A DNA stretch of 64,000 nt from Marine Group II euryarchaeote MED-G38 (lineage in GTDB: Archaea; Thermoplasmatota; Poseidoniia; Poseidoniales; Thalassarchaeaceae). The DNA is taken from contig NTJP01000008.1 in the NCBI GenBank assembly GCA_002457145.1, forward strand, positions 1 to 64,000. The letters are read 5' to 3'. The notes below the pieces were generated by a model, which was not told the DNA's origin, did no database searches, and worked only from the letters and a program-made list of their open reading frames with translations. Positions 36,371 to 46,778 of the stretch are shown piece by piece; position 1 is the first letter of the stretch, and each line of letters begins with the position of its first letter. The position numbers and the translations under genes are program-made.

Positions 36371-37261
36371 ATGCAACAATATGTGATAGGCTTTATTTGC
36401 TTATCAATAGGAATATATCTTTTTAGAGATCCTGCAAAACAGAAGAGGAAAGTTGTCGGCCATTATGCATTGGGAATATCAATTAATAATACTCGTCTTT
36501 ACAAAATTTTTGGACTAATTGGAGCAATAGTAGCATATTTCATTTATGAAGCATACATTGAATCATTTATCCCATCTGATTTTCCTATTCCAAAGAATCT
36601 TTTGGCAGCCATAATAGCGATAATTGGAGCATTTATAGTCCGTTCTTGGATGCAGGTAACTGAAGACATTATCTCAGTTAGTGGACCAACATTTTTATTC
36701 ATTTTTAGTTATGATTATCTTAAGTTCGAAAGAAACATCGATTTACTTGATTATATTGCAAAGCTACCTGCGATTCCTAATATAACAAATGATACATTAG
36801 AATTTATTATGCTCTTAATAATAATCATAATATCGTACATGTTTAGGAGAATTTTACGAAGAACAATGCCAATCATACTTGCTGGAATTTTTTCAGGTTT
36901 GTTAATAGCCAACGGATCTAATATTCTTATCAAGGGTACTTTACCTTCATCTCGCAAAGAATTAGAATTACAGGCTTCTGCAATACTTACAATTATCAGT
37001 ATCACATATCAAATTTATTTTAATAGAAAGCAACGAAAGAATGCAGAAATTATTAATGAAGAACCAATTTCTACGATTCCAACAAATATTAAGATTAATT
37101 GTCCAGCATGTTTAGAATATACCAACCATGAAATAATAAATAGAAAAGAAACTCCAGATGGAATTGATGTATTAATACAATGTAAAGGGAAAAATGTTTA
37201 TGATACAATATGTGATAACTATCAAACAGTACGTGAAGAAAATACACAATCACTATTATGA
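36371..37261 (+). CDS. Polytopic membrane protein with C-terminal Cys pairs
   Basis: A 296-residue protein. Hydrophobic segments occur near residues 3-18, 46-62, 77-92, 100-116, 143-158, 166-185 and 200-216. The cytosolic tail has Cys244-x2-Cys247 and later Cys271 and Cys281, which could form a zinc ribbon. The N-terminus has a short FRDPAKQKRK segment. No family is recognised. It converges on panD with a 9-base gap. Confidence 0.6.
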   Translation: MQQYVIGFICLSIGIYLFRDPAKQKRKVVGHYALGISINNTRLYKIFGLIGAIVAYFIYEAYIESFIPSDFPIPKNLLAAIIAIIGAFIVRSWMQVTEDIISVSGPTFLFIFSYDYLKFERNIDLLDYIAKLPAIPNITNDTLEFIMLLIIIIISYMFRRILRRTMPIILAGIFSGLLIANGSNILIKGTLPSSRKELELQASAILTIISITYQIYFNRKQRKNAEIINEEPISTIPTNIKINCPACLEYTNHEIINRKETPDGIDVLIQCKGKNVYDTICDNYQTVREENTQSLL

Positions 37262-37270
37262 CTAATAGAG

Positions 37271-37624
37271 TTATATTATCTTATTATTATTATCAACATG
37301 AATAATTTTAGGTTTATGACTATTGATCTTATCATCATCTAAAGTAATATAAGTGCATAATATTACCAAATCTCCAGTATTTACCAAATGTGCTGCAGCA
37401 CCATTTATACATATTTTTCCAGAATTTCTAGGTGCTTTAATTACATAAGTTTCTAATCTAGATCCATTAGTTATATCCAATACCTGTATTTTTTCCCATT
37501 CTATTATGCCTGCGGCATCCATAAGATCTTCATCTATTGAGATAGATCCTATGTAATCTAAATCTGCTTCAGTTACTACTGCTCTATGTATCTTTGAATT
37601 AAGTAAATGCCTCCCAGAACTCAT
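37271..37624 (-). CDS. panD: Aspartate 1-decarboxylase (bacterial type)
   Basis: The 117-residue proenzyme makes beta-alanine for pantothenate and coenzyme A. Self-cleavage site Gly26-Ser27 in DYIGSISID produces the pyruvoyl group. Catalytic Lys11 and the segments SKIHRAVVTEADL, NGSRLETYVI and ICINGAAAHLVNTGDLVIL are all intact, so it should be active. Most archaea use an unrelated PLP decarboxylase for this step, so the gene was probably acquired from bacteria. No other pantothenate gene is in the window. Confidence 0.93.
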   Translation of the reverse strand: MSSGRHLLNSKIHRAVVTEADLDYIGSISIDEDLMDAAGIIEWEKIQVLDITNGSRLETYVIKAPRNSGKICINGAAAHLVNTGDLVILCTYITLDDDKINSHKPKIIHVDNNNKII

Positions 37625-37774
37625 GATATTGCCCAGTAACTTTATAATTTAATTTTAATCATTTCACATTCACAAATTTAAATCTAAGATGATACTAAAA
37701 CACTTAGATGATACAATAGAATAAAATCAAACAATTTATTCATAAATGATAATAAGTCGTAAAGGATTACTTAG

Positions 37775-40700
37775 GTGATTATAGTGAGAGCAAGATTAAC
37801 AAATAAAATAAACATCAAAGATAAAAAGAAAACTCTTTCAGCAATATTTTTAGTTTCAATAATGATATTTAGTACCCAGATGTATTCCTTCCAAGATTTT
37901 GATAATAAATCAAATTTAGATGATGAACATGAAAATCCTAATAATACATTATTTCAACATTCATCATTACCTTCTGAAGAACCAAATGGCCAAGAATTAC
38001 AAGAACAACAAAATATGAATTTCTTTGATCACCCAATGTATTCAGATATTTTTTACAATGACCCTGCATCATATTATGGTAAAATCTCAGATCCTTCCGC
38101 ACTTGCATTAAATCCTAATTATGAATTTTATTTAGAAGAGACAAATACGGACGATCATGATAATGATGGAATCAGCGACCTTAATGATTTAGATGATGAT
38201 AATGATGGAATCAGCGATCTTATTGAGAGATTTGATGGTTGCTATGGAACAGATCCTTTTGACCACGATAATGATGGTATAAGTGATGAGTTTGATTGGG
38301 ATGATGACAATGATGGAATTTTGGAAGGACCCCTTGATCTTTCACAAGGCTCAGATCCAAGTAACGTAACTTCAGATAGGTATGTCGTACCTTCTACAGT
38401 TCATCCTTGGACTCTTACTGAAGTAGGTACTGGTTATTTGATTGATCAAAATCCCTTTGACCATGATAATGATGGTGTACCAGATGAAGACATAGATGGT
38501 AGTGGAAAAGGGACATATGATGAGGACGATGATAATGATGCCCGTTTAGATCAGTTCACATGGCCATGTGATTTTGATGGAGATGGTGAACAAGATTATT
38601 TCGATATAGATGACGACAACGATGGTGTTGAAGATATATGGGACGAGCATCCTTGGGATGATCAACTTACATCTAACATCACGCTATCAGCTCCTTGGGC
38701 TGCTGCTGAAGTATGGGCAAGTACCGAAGAATTTGATATATCTATGACAAATGCAGGTCTTTCAATTCAATCAATTACTATAGAAGCCGGTGATACTATA
38801 GTATGGACAAATAACGCTGTATCTGATAGATCGGTAAGAGCTGCAGATAGTTCTTTTGATAGTGGACCAATTTCACCTGGAAGCACATTCAGTCACAAAT
38901 TTAATGCTATTGGCACTGTACTTTATGCAGATCCTGACTCATCATTTTACGATGGTGAAGTTACAATAAGGGACGAATCTGGGAAACCGTTCCCAGAAGC
39001 ATTTACAATGGATCCTGCTGCTTATGGGACGGATACATTTGATTTCGTGACGAAAGAAAGAACAATCTGGCATCCTCTAGAACAGACATTTACGCAAATT
39101 ATTGATGGCGATCTTGATGATGATGGTATACCTAACTTCATCGACCCAGATAATGACAACGATGGCTCACCAGATTCTTCAGATACTGATGATGATAATG
39201 ATGGACTTCTAGATATGTGGGATGTTGACGATGATAATGATGGAATACCAGATAGTTGTATGCAAGTAGATACCAATGGAGACGGTATGGGCGATCTTCC
39301 AAATTCACACTTAATCGGAATCCCTGGTATAGATTGTGAACTTGATTATGATAGAGATGCAGATGATGATATTTACAGAGCCATTGATGCAGATTATGAC
39401 TTAGTTTGGGATTGGAAAGATACAGACATGGGAGCGCCACTTTCACCAGACAGTCTTATCGGAAATCCTGGGATAGATATCACAGATATTCCTTATGATC
39501 TGGATAATGATGGTTTAGTGAATGAATTAGATCCATTTATGAACTCTACAGATTCAGAAATAGATGGATGGAATTGTCCTTCTTTGGAGAATCCTAATCC
39601 ACAAAACCCTGATGATAATTGTATTTTAATGCGTAAATCATACACTGGGAACAATGATTGGGATGGCGACGGTCTGAATAATTGGGTGGATATGGATGAT
39701 GATAATGATGGAGTAATTGACTGGTTAGATATTGATGAAAACTGTGACCTAGACGATGACAACGATCTGCATTTATTGAATGGTTCAAAATATAGGGATG
39801 ATGGATTAAATTCAATTGATACAGATATTGATGGAGACGGACTCGCTAATGATGAAGATTGGGACGATGATAATGATGGTATCCCAGATCTTTATGACCC
39901 TGATGATGGAAACTGTGGGATACTAGATACTGATAGTACAGATATTTTTACGAATAATTATCCTCATTCAGATGGAGATATAATTGATGGAAGTACTGAT
40001 AGTGGGCTATATACTGGAACTTTTACTCTACTCTTTGATATGTATTGGCACTTTAGTCCATTTATGTACGTACAAGACTTCGTCCTACCGTACAATGGGT
40101 ACTCTACAGATGGAGCAACAACCATCACATCCAATGGAATGATTCCAGAAATGTATTGGGCAGTAGTAACTCAATGGAGCCCTTTTAATGGTAATAATTT
40201 CTTTGATATTGATATGGATGGAGACTCATTAATCAATGGTATTGATGTCGATATGGATTCAGATGGACTTCCAAACTGGTGGGACCAAGATGAGGGCTCT
40301 GATGGGCGTTTAGATACTAATAATCCTCAATTTGGAGGCTCTTTTGATGATAGCGAATGTGATATTTCTATAGCATTCCTCGCGGGAGTAGCAGGAGCAG
40401 ATGGACCATTTGCCTGTGGACTTTCTCTAGCATGGCTCTTTGGATTTCCTCTCTTACAGGGATCACAAACTGGTGGTAACTTCTACACAGTTCCATATAG
40501 TAGTAGACCAGATCCAGCACGCGATGACGGTGCATATGATGGTGCCAACTCTCAAGGAAATAACCAATGCAGTAGTAACTGTTGGTGGTTCACATTTGAT
40601 CCAGGTAGCAATCCAGTACCTACTGCTGCTGTAACATACAACGATATTAAGAATAATAGAGATCTTTACATTGCATATATCGGCCTAAATAATTTCCAAA

Positions 40701-43700
40701 ACGCCCCACTATTTCAATGGACTTCAGATGGAAATGCCAATCTTTTCCCCGATGAAGTAGCTGATATGTTAAATGATAATGAAGATCCAGATGATGATTG
40801 TGGTGCACCAATTATTGGAAATTTAGAGCCCCAATGTATGGCCAATGATACTGCAGATTTAGATGATGATTTTGATGGAGTGTATGATCATTGGGATGTT
40901 GATGATGATAATGATGGACTCTGGGATTATTTAGAAGTAGATCCAAATGATGATTGGGATGATGATGGGACAACTGATGATGATACATATTATTTCACAG
41001 GAAGTAACTGCGTAGATGCTGACGATGATGGTTTAGATACTGACCCGGATGATGATGGATGGTACCAAGCTGTTTGGGATCAAGGTGTAATGGGACAAGG
41101 TCTACTATTTCCACAATATTATGATGTTGATAATGATAATGATGGAGTCCCTGACGGAGAAGATCCAGATGATGATAATAATGGATTAACAGATGAATTC
41201 CAAGAAACTATAGAGTTATGCTTCACGGGAGAAGAGCAATCTGTTTGGGATCATGATAATGATGGAATACCAGATTGGAAAGATGATGATTGGGACGCTG
41301 ATGGCATCAATAATTCTCAAGAATTATCAAGTGTCACCCCATTTGTATCTGCATGGGATCATGATAATGATGGATTAAGAGATGATGTCGATGAAGATGA
41401 TGATCAAGATGGTATGAAGGATATCGATGAAGTACTGTTATGGCCAACCAGATTTAATTCAGAATCTACCAACCCCTGGGATCATGATGATTTTGGAAAT
41501 GGATCTGCAATAGCAAATCCTTCTGATCCATTCACAGGCCCTGATTCATATGATATTGATGATGATGCAGATAATAGGACAGATTCAGATTTCGATCACA
41601 TGGAAGAAAATTTTGATCCAGAAACATCCGATTGGGATTCAAACAATAATGGCATTCTCGATGAAGATGATAAAACACCAACTAGAATTACACTTTATTC
41701 ACCTTCAGTATTATGGCTTGATGCCATAACTCCAGCAATCTTTTCAGGAGAGGTCAATTTATTAGCAGACAATGGTACATTTATGCCTACTGCAAACATA
41801 CCAGTCCAGATTCAAATAATCTGGACTAGAAACGGAACAGTTGCTTTGGAAACTGTAGACGTCTTGACAGATTCTAATGGCCGTTATACAGTCGGACAAT
41901 TCTTATTCCCTGAAGATATTTCAGTTGGTTCCAATTCTACTTACTATGTTTATGCTGAAGTTACTGAGATGTTTATTCATGATAGCGCAGTATCCGAAAA
42001 TATACCTGTTGAAGTTAGGGCAAATACGACAACTGGATACAGTGCAGGTACTCAATTTAGATCAGAAGAGATGCCATTGAAAATTAGTCTTAAGACACAT
42101 TATTCAGCAGATTATGATCGAGGTATTTTTGATAATAGAATATCAAATGCACCATTTTCGTTCGTAGTAAATGGAGGTATTTTTGGGAATGTAACACATC
42201 CAACTGAATTCGATGGTTATGGATTTGGATATAGAGCAGGAAATGATGGCTGGGCGAACCTAAGATTTAACCAATCTAATGGAATTGTAGGAGCATGGGA
42301 ACAGGTCCGATATGATAGCAGCCTAGATAATGGAGAAGGTACAATTGCAGGTGGCTGGGAAGAAATTTTATGGAATAATTTTTCGAAACAACACGAGGTA
42401 ATACGTTCTCCATATCTTGAAGTTCCAACTAGCCTAGATGTTGGTGATTATTCATTTATGGGGTCAGTAGACCCTTCTTTGGGATATGATTGGCCTTGGC
42501 CATATTTGGAACCGTCTGAAACTGATAGTTTCTCTATTAGATCCATGAAGAGAATGTTTGTTGAAACCCAATTGATTACTCCTGCCACAAGGCCGGTTTA
42601 TTTTTATGATGCTACACAATTCACAGGATCATCATTTGGCGCTTGGAGAGCATTATACCATCAACCGTCTTTGGTTTCTGCAGGACTAGATTATTCTGAG
42701 GTAAGTGTAGGTAAAGCGTATCCAATATTATGGGATGGTCAAGAATCCTCATTTGTCGAAATAGCAGGTGGTGTTCTTCTAGATAATAACAATCAGCCTT
42801 TTGTGACGGTTCAATATCTAGAATCTAATGTGCATGTTGATGATGGTAATTACTGGTCAACAAAATTACAAAACGGAGCCGCCTTTGATGTTCCACCATG
42901 TGGAGCTGCAGACCCAACAGATCCAGATAGTCCAATTAGATGCGAAATTATCCCAGAAATGTTTACTGGTGAAACTTTGTATGTTGAAGGAAAGGTTTGG
43001 AATAGAACTATGGCTCCTTATGTTTATGATCGTATGCAACTTGCCGTTGATAAAGATCGTAACTTAGTCTTCCAAGGAGTGGGAGAAGTAAGAAGGTCAG
43101 GATCTCCTAGTTTGATTGAAGGAGAAGCAAGATTTGAATTCAATCATACCTTTGATTCCACATGGGCCGCAGGAACATTTGGAATTAAATCAGGTTTTGT
43201 TAATTCAAACTACTATTTTACCGGAAATCAAGAACAAGTATTAGCACCTGTAGGTAGCTTTGGTAACGTCTCAATGATAGGTACTACTAAGATTAAAATA
43301 ACTACCGAACCACGTCTTTATCGAGGACAAAACGCTTCCATCGAGGCAAGACTTACAGATAATTCAGATATTCCTCTACGAGAAGTACCTGTCAATTATA
43401 CATGGTCGGCTGACGGCTCAAATGGCGTAGTTATTACAGATAGGAATGGAATTTTCCAAGTTAATCTTTCAATAGGAGATGCACATGAGTTAGGCAATTT
43501 CACACTTGGTTATACATACCTAGGAGACGCTTTACACGAAGGAACACATACTGAAGCATCATTATGGGTTGTATCTAGAACCTACATCAATCTTCAAAGT
43601 ACTTCACCTAATAAATTAGGAACGGGCGATATTTGGTACTTCACAGCTCAAGTTACTGATGATAATAGAACAGCATTTGAAAAAGATAGAGGAGAAGCTC

Positions 43701-45808
43701 TGTCTGGATGTGATTCACTTGGTGGAGAAGTTTCAGTAATTCTTGAAGGAATAGATTTCGAAGACAGAGTACACCGTCAAATTGTGAATAAATTATGCCC
43801 TAATGCAGGTACAATACATCATGAAATAGTCCTGAATCCACAATTACTACGAGATGATCCATTTTCTTTCTTGCCTGATGGATTTGGGCCAGTGAATGTT
43901 ATTCTTAGATTTGAAGAAAATTTACCTCATGAGGGTTGTGAACCATTGGCAGAAGAAATGCTAGCTATTTCTGGAGCCTGGGATTCATGTGTATTACTGG
44001 CTAACAACGATCATTTCCGAAAAGTTATGCAATTCCAAGTAGATGGTTTTAGCCTAATTGGAGGAACATCTCTACAAGTGGATGATCAGATTGTATACAC
44101 CTCCGAAATAGACCCTAATACCGGCCTTGCAATTGAAAAACCAATGATTGTCACAGGTCAATTAACTGATGAATTAGGAGGACTACTAGAAAACAGAGCA
44201 ATAAGAGTTACTTATGAGATGGATAATTCAGACAAAGGTATTGTATCATGTATTCCAGGAGTTACAGATTCTACTGGAAATTTCTCTATTATCTGTCCAA
44301 TTTCTGGCGTACAAGCAGGTCAAGCAAGAGTAAATATTGAATTTAATTCATATGAAAATAATGACAGATATCGATATAAGAATGCCACCAAAGTAAAATT
44401 ATTCCCTGTTTTCTCAAATTCATCTTTGAGTATCTCTGAGATTGGACCATTTAGATCTGATTTCACACAGTTTGAATTTTCAAATGGCTCTATATTTGAT
44501 GTATTATATCTCAAGGAAGCATTCCACCTTGATGCTAGATTGATTCAGACAAATGGAAAACCAATAGGTGGTAAATGTCTGAACATCTATATGGATCCTG
44601 AAACCAATACTCGACCAATGGCTACAGCAATTACTGAAGACGGAACTGGACGTATGTCCTGGTATTCTGGGGATCCAGATGACAATCCGAGTCGACGTGG
44701 TGTAGAGCCTAATGGTAATGAATTAGAGGGATTCCGTACAGTACGAGTTGCCTATGAGCCAGATAAGGAAATACCTGGTGGATGTAGGGCTGAGTCCAAT
44801 CCAGTTGTAAATAGCTCTTACATTGATGTGGAAGTATTAGTCAGAAGTAGAGTAGATATACTATTGAAAGATCATTGGTCAAACCCTCAAGGATATCAAG
44901 AAGGAGATATGATTTCAGGAGCAGTTACAATACTCAGAGATAGATTGGCAATAACCGTTGAAGGTGAACAAGTAATATTCACTATTCAGTATTGGAATGG
45001 AACTGGTTGGGAAACACATGATGTAGAATATATGATTACAAATGAACAAGGAGTGGCCAATTTCAGCTTTATATACACTGGTGAAGAGATACCAGGAGAA
45101 TTAGAAAAGATTGCCGAAGATGGAATGTGGAGAGTATTGGTTCAATTCCAAGAGTCGGCATTGTTTGAAGGTGAATATCTAAACAATACACCTGTTATTG
45201 CATTGGGAGGGGATTTAGAAGTTGGACAACAAAGCTTCTTTACCACTCAAGCACTAATAGTGGTAGCTATAGCATTAGCAATTGCTGTACTTGTTGGAGC
45301 AGTGATGTATCAAAACTATCGTGAAAGACGCAAGATTGAAATTATTAGAGGTATATTAACAGATTCTTTAATGGCTCTAAAAGCTTCTAACAACTACATA
45401 GAGGCAATTTTTGACTGTTATAAGAATTTGATCAAATTCTTCCGTTCAAGAGGAGCAATGAAAAAAGTTTTCGAAACTACTCGTGAATTTGAGGATGTAA
45501 TCAGTAATATGCTCTCCGGAGTTATTCCACCAGAAGAAATGAACGTCTTCTTTTCTATATTTGAAGAAGCAAGATATTCTGACCATGAAATAGGTGCAGA
45601 TCAGAGAGATCGTGCAATACAAGTATTCCAGCAAATGATTACTCGTATTACTAGTGCTCTAGGAGAAAGCATGCTCAACAGAACGTCAGTTAATGAATCG
45701 GGACTTTATGGTACAGCTACTAAGGCAGGAGAGTTTATTGATTCTGATGGGAATGTTAGAATTGCCGGTGAAGAAAGTGAAATAGCGAATGATGATTTCA
45801 GGATATGA
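37775..45808 (+). CDS. Giant single-pass surface protein: calcium-loop repeats, degenerate cupredoxin, Ig-like region, cytosolic DUF4129-like tail
   Basis: The 2677-residue protein starts at GTG. A hydrophobic N-terminal segment (residues ~23-40) directs export. Residues ~125-305 and ~440-1300 are DxDNDGxxD calcium loops broken by spacer segments. Residues ~333-400 look like a cupredoxin (EAGDTIVWTNN, then FDSGPISPGSTFSHKF) whose copper ligands are replaced. About 1300-2480 is beta-rich Ig-like or carboxypeptidase-regulatory-like repeats. One span at ~2491-2511 is followed by RERRK and a helical cytosolic domain of about 165 residues resembling DUF4129 (FRSRGAMKKVFETTREFED, then EEARYSDHEIGADQRDRAI). 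It is monocistronic, just upstream of the ribosomal operon. Confidence 0.85.
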   Translation: MIIVRARLTNKINIKDKKKTLSAIFLVSIMIFSTQMYSFQDFDNKSNLDDEHENPNNTLFQHSSLPSEEPNGQELQEQQNMNFFDHPMYSDIFYNDPASYYGKISDPSALALNPNYEFYLEETNTDDHDNDGISDLNDLDDDNDGISDLIERFDGCYGTDPFDHDNDGISDEFDWDDDNDGILEGPLDLSQGSDPSNVTSDRYVVPSTVHPWTLTEVGTGYLIDQNPFDHDNDGVPDEDIDGSGKGTYDEDDDNDARLDQFTWPCDFDGDGEQDYFDIDDDNDGVEDIWDEHPWDDQLTSNITLSAPWAAAEVWASTEEFDISMTNAGLSIQSITIEAGDTIVWTNNAVSDRSVRAADSSFDSGPISPGSTFSHKFNAIGTVLYADPDSSFYDGEVTIRDESGKPFPEAFTMDPAAYGTDTFDFVTKERTIWHPLEQTFTQIIDGDLDDDGIPNFIDPDNDNDGSPDSSDTDDDNDGLLDMWDVDDDNDGIPDSCMQVDTNGDGMGDLPNSHLIGIPGIDCELDYDRDADDDIYRAIDADYDLVWDWKDTDMGAPLSPDSLIGNPGIDITDIPYDLDNDGLVNELDPFMNSTDSEIDGWNCPSLENPNPQNPDDNCILMRKSYTGNNDWDGDGLNNWVDMDDDNDGVIDWLDIDENCDLDDDNDLHLLNGSKYRDDGLNSIDTDIDGDGLANDEDWDDDNDGIPDLYDPDDGNCGILDTDSTDIFTNNYPHSDGDIIDGSTDSGLYTGTFTLLFDMYWHFSPFMYVQDFVLPYNGYSTDGATTITSNGMIPEMYWAVVTQWSPFNGNNFFDIDMDGDSLINGIDVDMDSDGLPNWWDQDEGSDGRLDTNNPQFGGSFDDSECDISIAFLAGVAGADGPFACGLSLAWLFGFPLLQGSQTGGNFYTVPYSSRPDPARDDGAYDGANSQGNNQCSSNCWWFTFDPGSNPVPTAAVTYNDIKNNRDLYIAYIGLNNFQNAPLFQWTSDGNANLFPDEVADMLNDNEDPDDDCGAPIIGNLEPQCMANDTADLDDDFDGVYDHWDVDDDNDGLWDYLEVDPNDDWDDDGTTDDDTYYFTGSNCVDADDDGLDTDPDDDGWYQAVWDQGVMGQGLLFPQYYDVDNDNDGVPDGEDPDDDNNGLTDEFQETIELCFTGEEQSVWDHDNDGIPDWKDDDWDADGINNSQELSSVTPFVSAWDHDNDGLRDDVDEDDDQDGMKDIDEVLLWPTRFNSESTNPWDHDDFGNGSAIANPSDPFTGPDSYDIDDDADNRTDSDFDHMEENFDPETSDWDSNNNGILDEDDKTPTRITLYSPSVLWLDAITPAIFSGEVNLLADNGTFMPTANIPVQIQIIWTRNGTVALETVDVLTDSNGRYTVGQFLFPEDISVGSNSTYYVYAEVTEMFIHDSAVSENIPVEVRANTTTGYSAGTQFRSEEMPLKISLKTHYSADYDRGIFDNRISNAPFSFVVNGGIFGNVTHPTEFDGYGFGYRAGNDGWANLRFNQSNGIVGAWEQVRYDSSLDNGEGTIAGGWEEILWNNFSKQHEVIRSPYLEVPTSLDVGDYSFMGSVDPSLGYDWPWPYLEPSETDSFSIRSMKRMFVETQLITPATRPVYFYDATQFTGSSFGAWRALYHQPSLVSAGLDYSEVSVGKAYPILWDGQESSFVEIAGGVLLDNNNQPFVTVQYLESNVHVDDGNYWSTKLQNGAAFDVPPCGAADPTDPDSPIRCEIIPEMFTGETLYVEGKVWNRTMAPYVYDRMQLAVDKDRNLVFQGVGEVRRSGSPSLIEGEARFEFNHTFDSTWAAGTFGIKSGFVNSNYYFTGNQEQVLAPVGSFGNVSMIGTTKIKITTEPRLYRGQNASIEARLTDNSDIPLREVPVNYTWSADGSNGVVITDRNGIFQVNLSIGDAHELGNFTLGYTYLGDALHEGTHTEASLWVVSRTYINLQSTSPNKLGTGDIWYFTAQVTDDNRTAFEKDRGEALSGCDSLGGEVSVILEGIDFEDRVHRQIVNKLCPNAGTIHHEIVLNPQLLRDDPFSFLPDGFGPVNVILRFEENLPHEGCEPLAEEMLAISGAWDSCVLLANNDHFRKVMQFQVDGFSLIGGTSLQVDDQIVYTSEIDPNTGLAIEKPMIVTGQLTDELGGLLENRAIRVTYEMDNSDKGIVSCIPGVTDSTGNFSIICPISGVQAGQARVNIEFNSYENNDRYRYKNATKVKLFPVFSNSSLSISEIGPFRSDFTQFEFSNGSIFDVLYLKEAFHLDARLIQTNGKPIGGKCLNIYMDPETNTRPMATAITEDGTGRMSWYSGDPDDNPSRRGVEPNGNELEGFRTVRVAYEPDKEIPGGCRAESNPVVNSSYIDVEVLVRSRVDILLKDHWSNPQGYQEGDMISGAVTILRDRLAITVEGEQVIFTIQYWNGTGWETHDVEYMITNEQGVANFSFIYTGEEIPGELEKIAEDGMWRVLVQFQESALFEGEYLNNTPVIALGGDLEVGQQSFFTTQALIVVAIALAIAVLVGAVMYQNYRERRKIEIIRGILTDSLMALKASNNYIEAIFDCYKNLIKFFRSRGAMKKVFETTREFEDVISNMLSGVIPPEEMNVFFSIFEEARYSDHEIGADQRDRAIQVFQQMITRITSALGESMLNRTSVNESGLYGTATKAGEFIDSDGNVRIAGEESEIANDDFRI
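38150..41690 (+). repeat. Calcium-loop coding repeats in the 2677-residue surface protein
   Basis: Many irregular copies of GATGATGATAATGATGG-type sequence code DDDNDGIxD loops, as at 38170-38320, 38570-38640, 39110-39260, 39640-39900, 40860-41180 and 41240-41420. Spacing is irregular, unlike the regular 66-base array in the first giant gene, and the repeats are interrupted by the degenerate cupredoxin (about 38770-38980). Confidence 0.75.
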
Positions 45809-45928
45809 AAATATCATTTTTTCAGTTTTTTGATTACTTTTTGGTTTAATTGACCCTGAAGCAGTCCCGTAGCATTGATAACATAACCGAAAGTGGCCGC
45901 GATACCCAACAAACGTCGAGGGAGTCAT

Positions 45929-46294
45929 ATGAGTAAAAATAACAGAAAGACCAATCAGTCCTTGATTGCCTTAATTGGCGATTTAAAGGACCAGAGCAGG
46001 TCATCTGGCTCTGCACTGTGGCGAGACGTTGCTTTGAGGCTTGAAGCAAGCAGAAGCAATTGGTCCCAACCAAACCTAAGTCGCCTATCGCGATATGCTA
46101 AGGAAGAGGAAATGATCCTTGTTCCTGGTAAATTGCTAGGTAGCGGAGATATTTTTGGAAAGGCCAACGTCGCAGCATTCAGTGTAAGTTCCAGTGCCCG
46201 CTCTAAAATAGAAGCCGCAGGCGGTCGTGTAATCACGATTCGTGAATTGATGAATGAAAACCCAAAAGGAAAAGGGGTGAGAATACTTGGGTGA
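45929..46294 (+). CDS. rpl18e: 50S ribosomal protein L18e
   Basis: The archaeal/eukaryotic large-subunit protein. NQSLIALIGDLKDQS, WRDVALRLE and LVPGKLLGSGDIFGKANVAAFSVS are typical. ATG 45929 is preferred over GTG 45893: it is preceded by GAGGGAG (45918-45924) and gives the usual 121-residue length. It is the first gene of the L18e-L13-S9-RpoN operon, with the neighbouring rpoD found in many archaea missing here. Its stop overlaps the L13 start by 8 bases. Confidence 0.93.
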   Translation: MSKNNRKTNQSLIALIGDLKDQSRSSGSALWRDVALRLEASRSNWSQPNLSRLSRYAKEEEMILVPGKLLGSGDIFGKANVAAFSVSSSARSKIEAAGGRVITIRELMNENPKGKGVRILG

Positions 46295-46778
46295 AACTAC
46301 TACTTTCGTTTATGATGCCAAGGACAAGATCCTTGGTCGCCTTGCAAGTAAGGTTGCAAAGCAATTACTTTCTGCCAGAAAGTCAGGAAATCCAAATAAA
46401 GTGATTATACTTAATGCAGAAGAAGCCATAGTATCTGGCCCTAAGAAAGCAGTATTAGCAGATTATCATTTTAGATATAATTTGAACCATCCAAGAAAAG
46501 GTCCTTTCTTTCCAAGAATGCCAGATCAAATTTTGAAGAGAACAGTTCGTGGAATGTTACCTTATCAGAAGAATAGTAGTGGAAGAAATGCATTACGTGA
46601 CTTAAGAGTGATGATAGGACGACCATCCAATCTTTCTGGAGAAGAATTACCAGAAGGCCACGAATGGGGAGATACTTCTCAATTAGAACGACCTTTGCCT
46701 TTGAAATACATCCGATTAGGTGAAATAAGCAAGTCTCTAGGAGTGGATGCTACAAGATGGAACGGAGGTGACAATTAA
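46287..46778 (+). CDS. rpl13: 50S ribosomal protein L13
   Basis: The 163-residue protein shows KILGRLASKVAKQL, the nucleotide-like IILNAEEAIVSGPKK, and the central HPRKGPFFPRMPDQILKR with RGMLPY. Start TTG 46287 lies inside the L18e gene and follows AAGGGGTGA by a few bases, consistent with translational coupling. Slightly longer than E. coli L13, as is common in archaea. The stop TAA overlaps the S9 ATG by one base. Confidence 0.93.
   Translation: MGETTTFVYDAKDKILGRLASKVAKQLLSARKSGNPNKVIILNAEEAIVSGPKKAVLADYHFRYNLNHPRKGPFFPRMPDQILKRTVRGMLPYQKNSSGRNALRDLRVMIGRPSNLSGEELPEGHEWGDTSQLERPLPLKYIRLGEISKSLGVDATRWNGGDN

Noticed and set aside
39022-39815. Minus-strand open frames opposite the second giant gene
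   Set aside because: They are shadows of Asp/Asn-Gly repeat codons, with no independent support.
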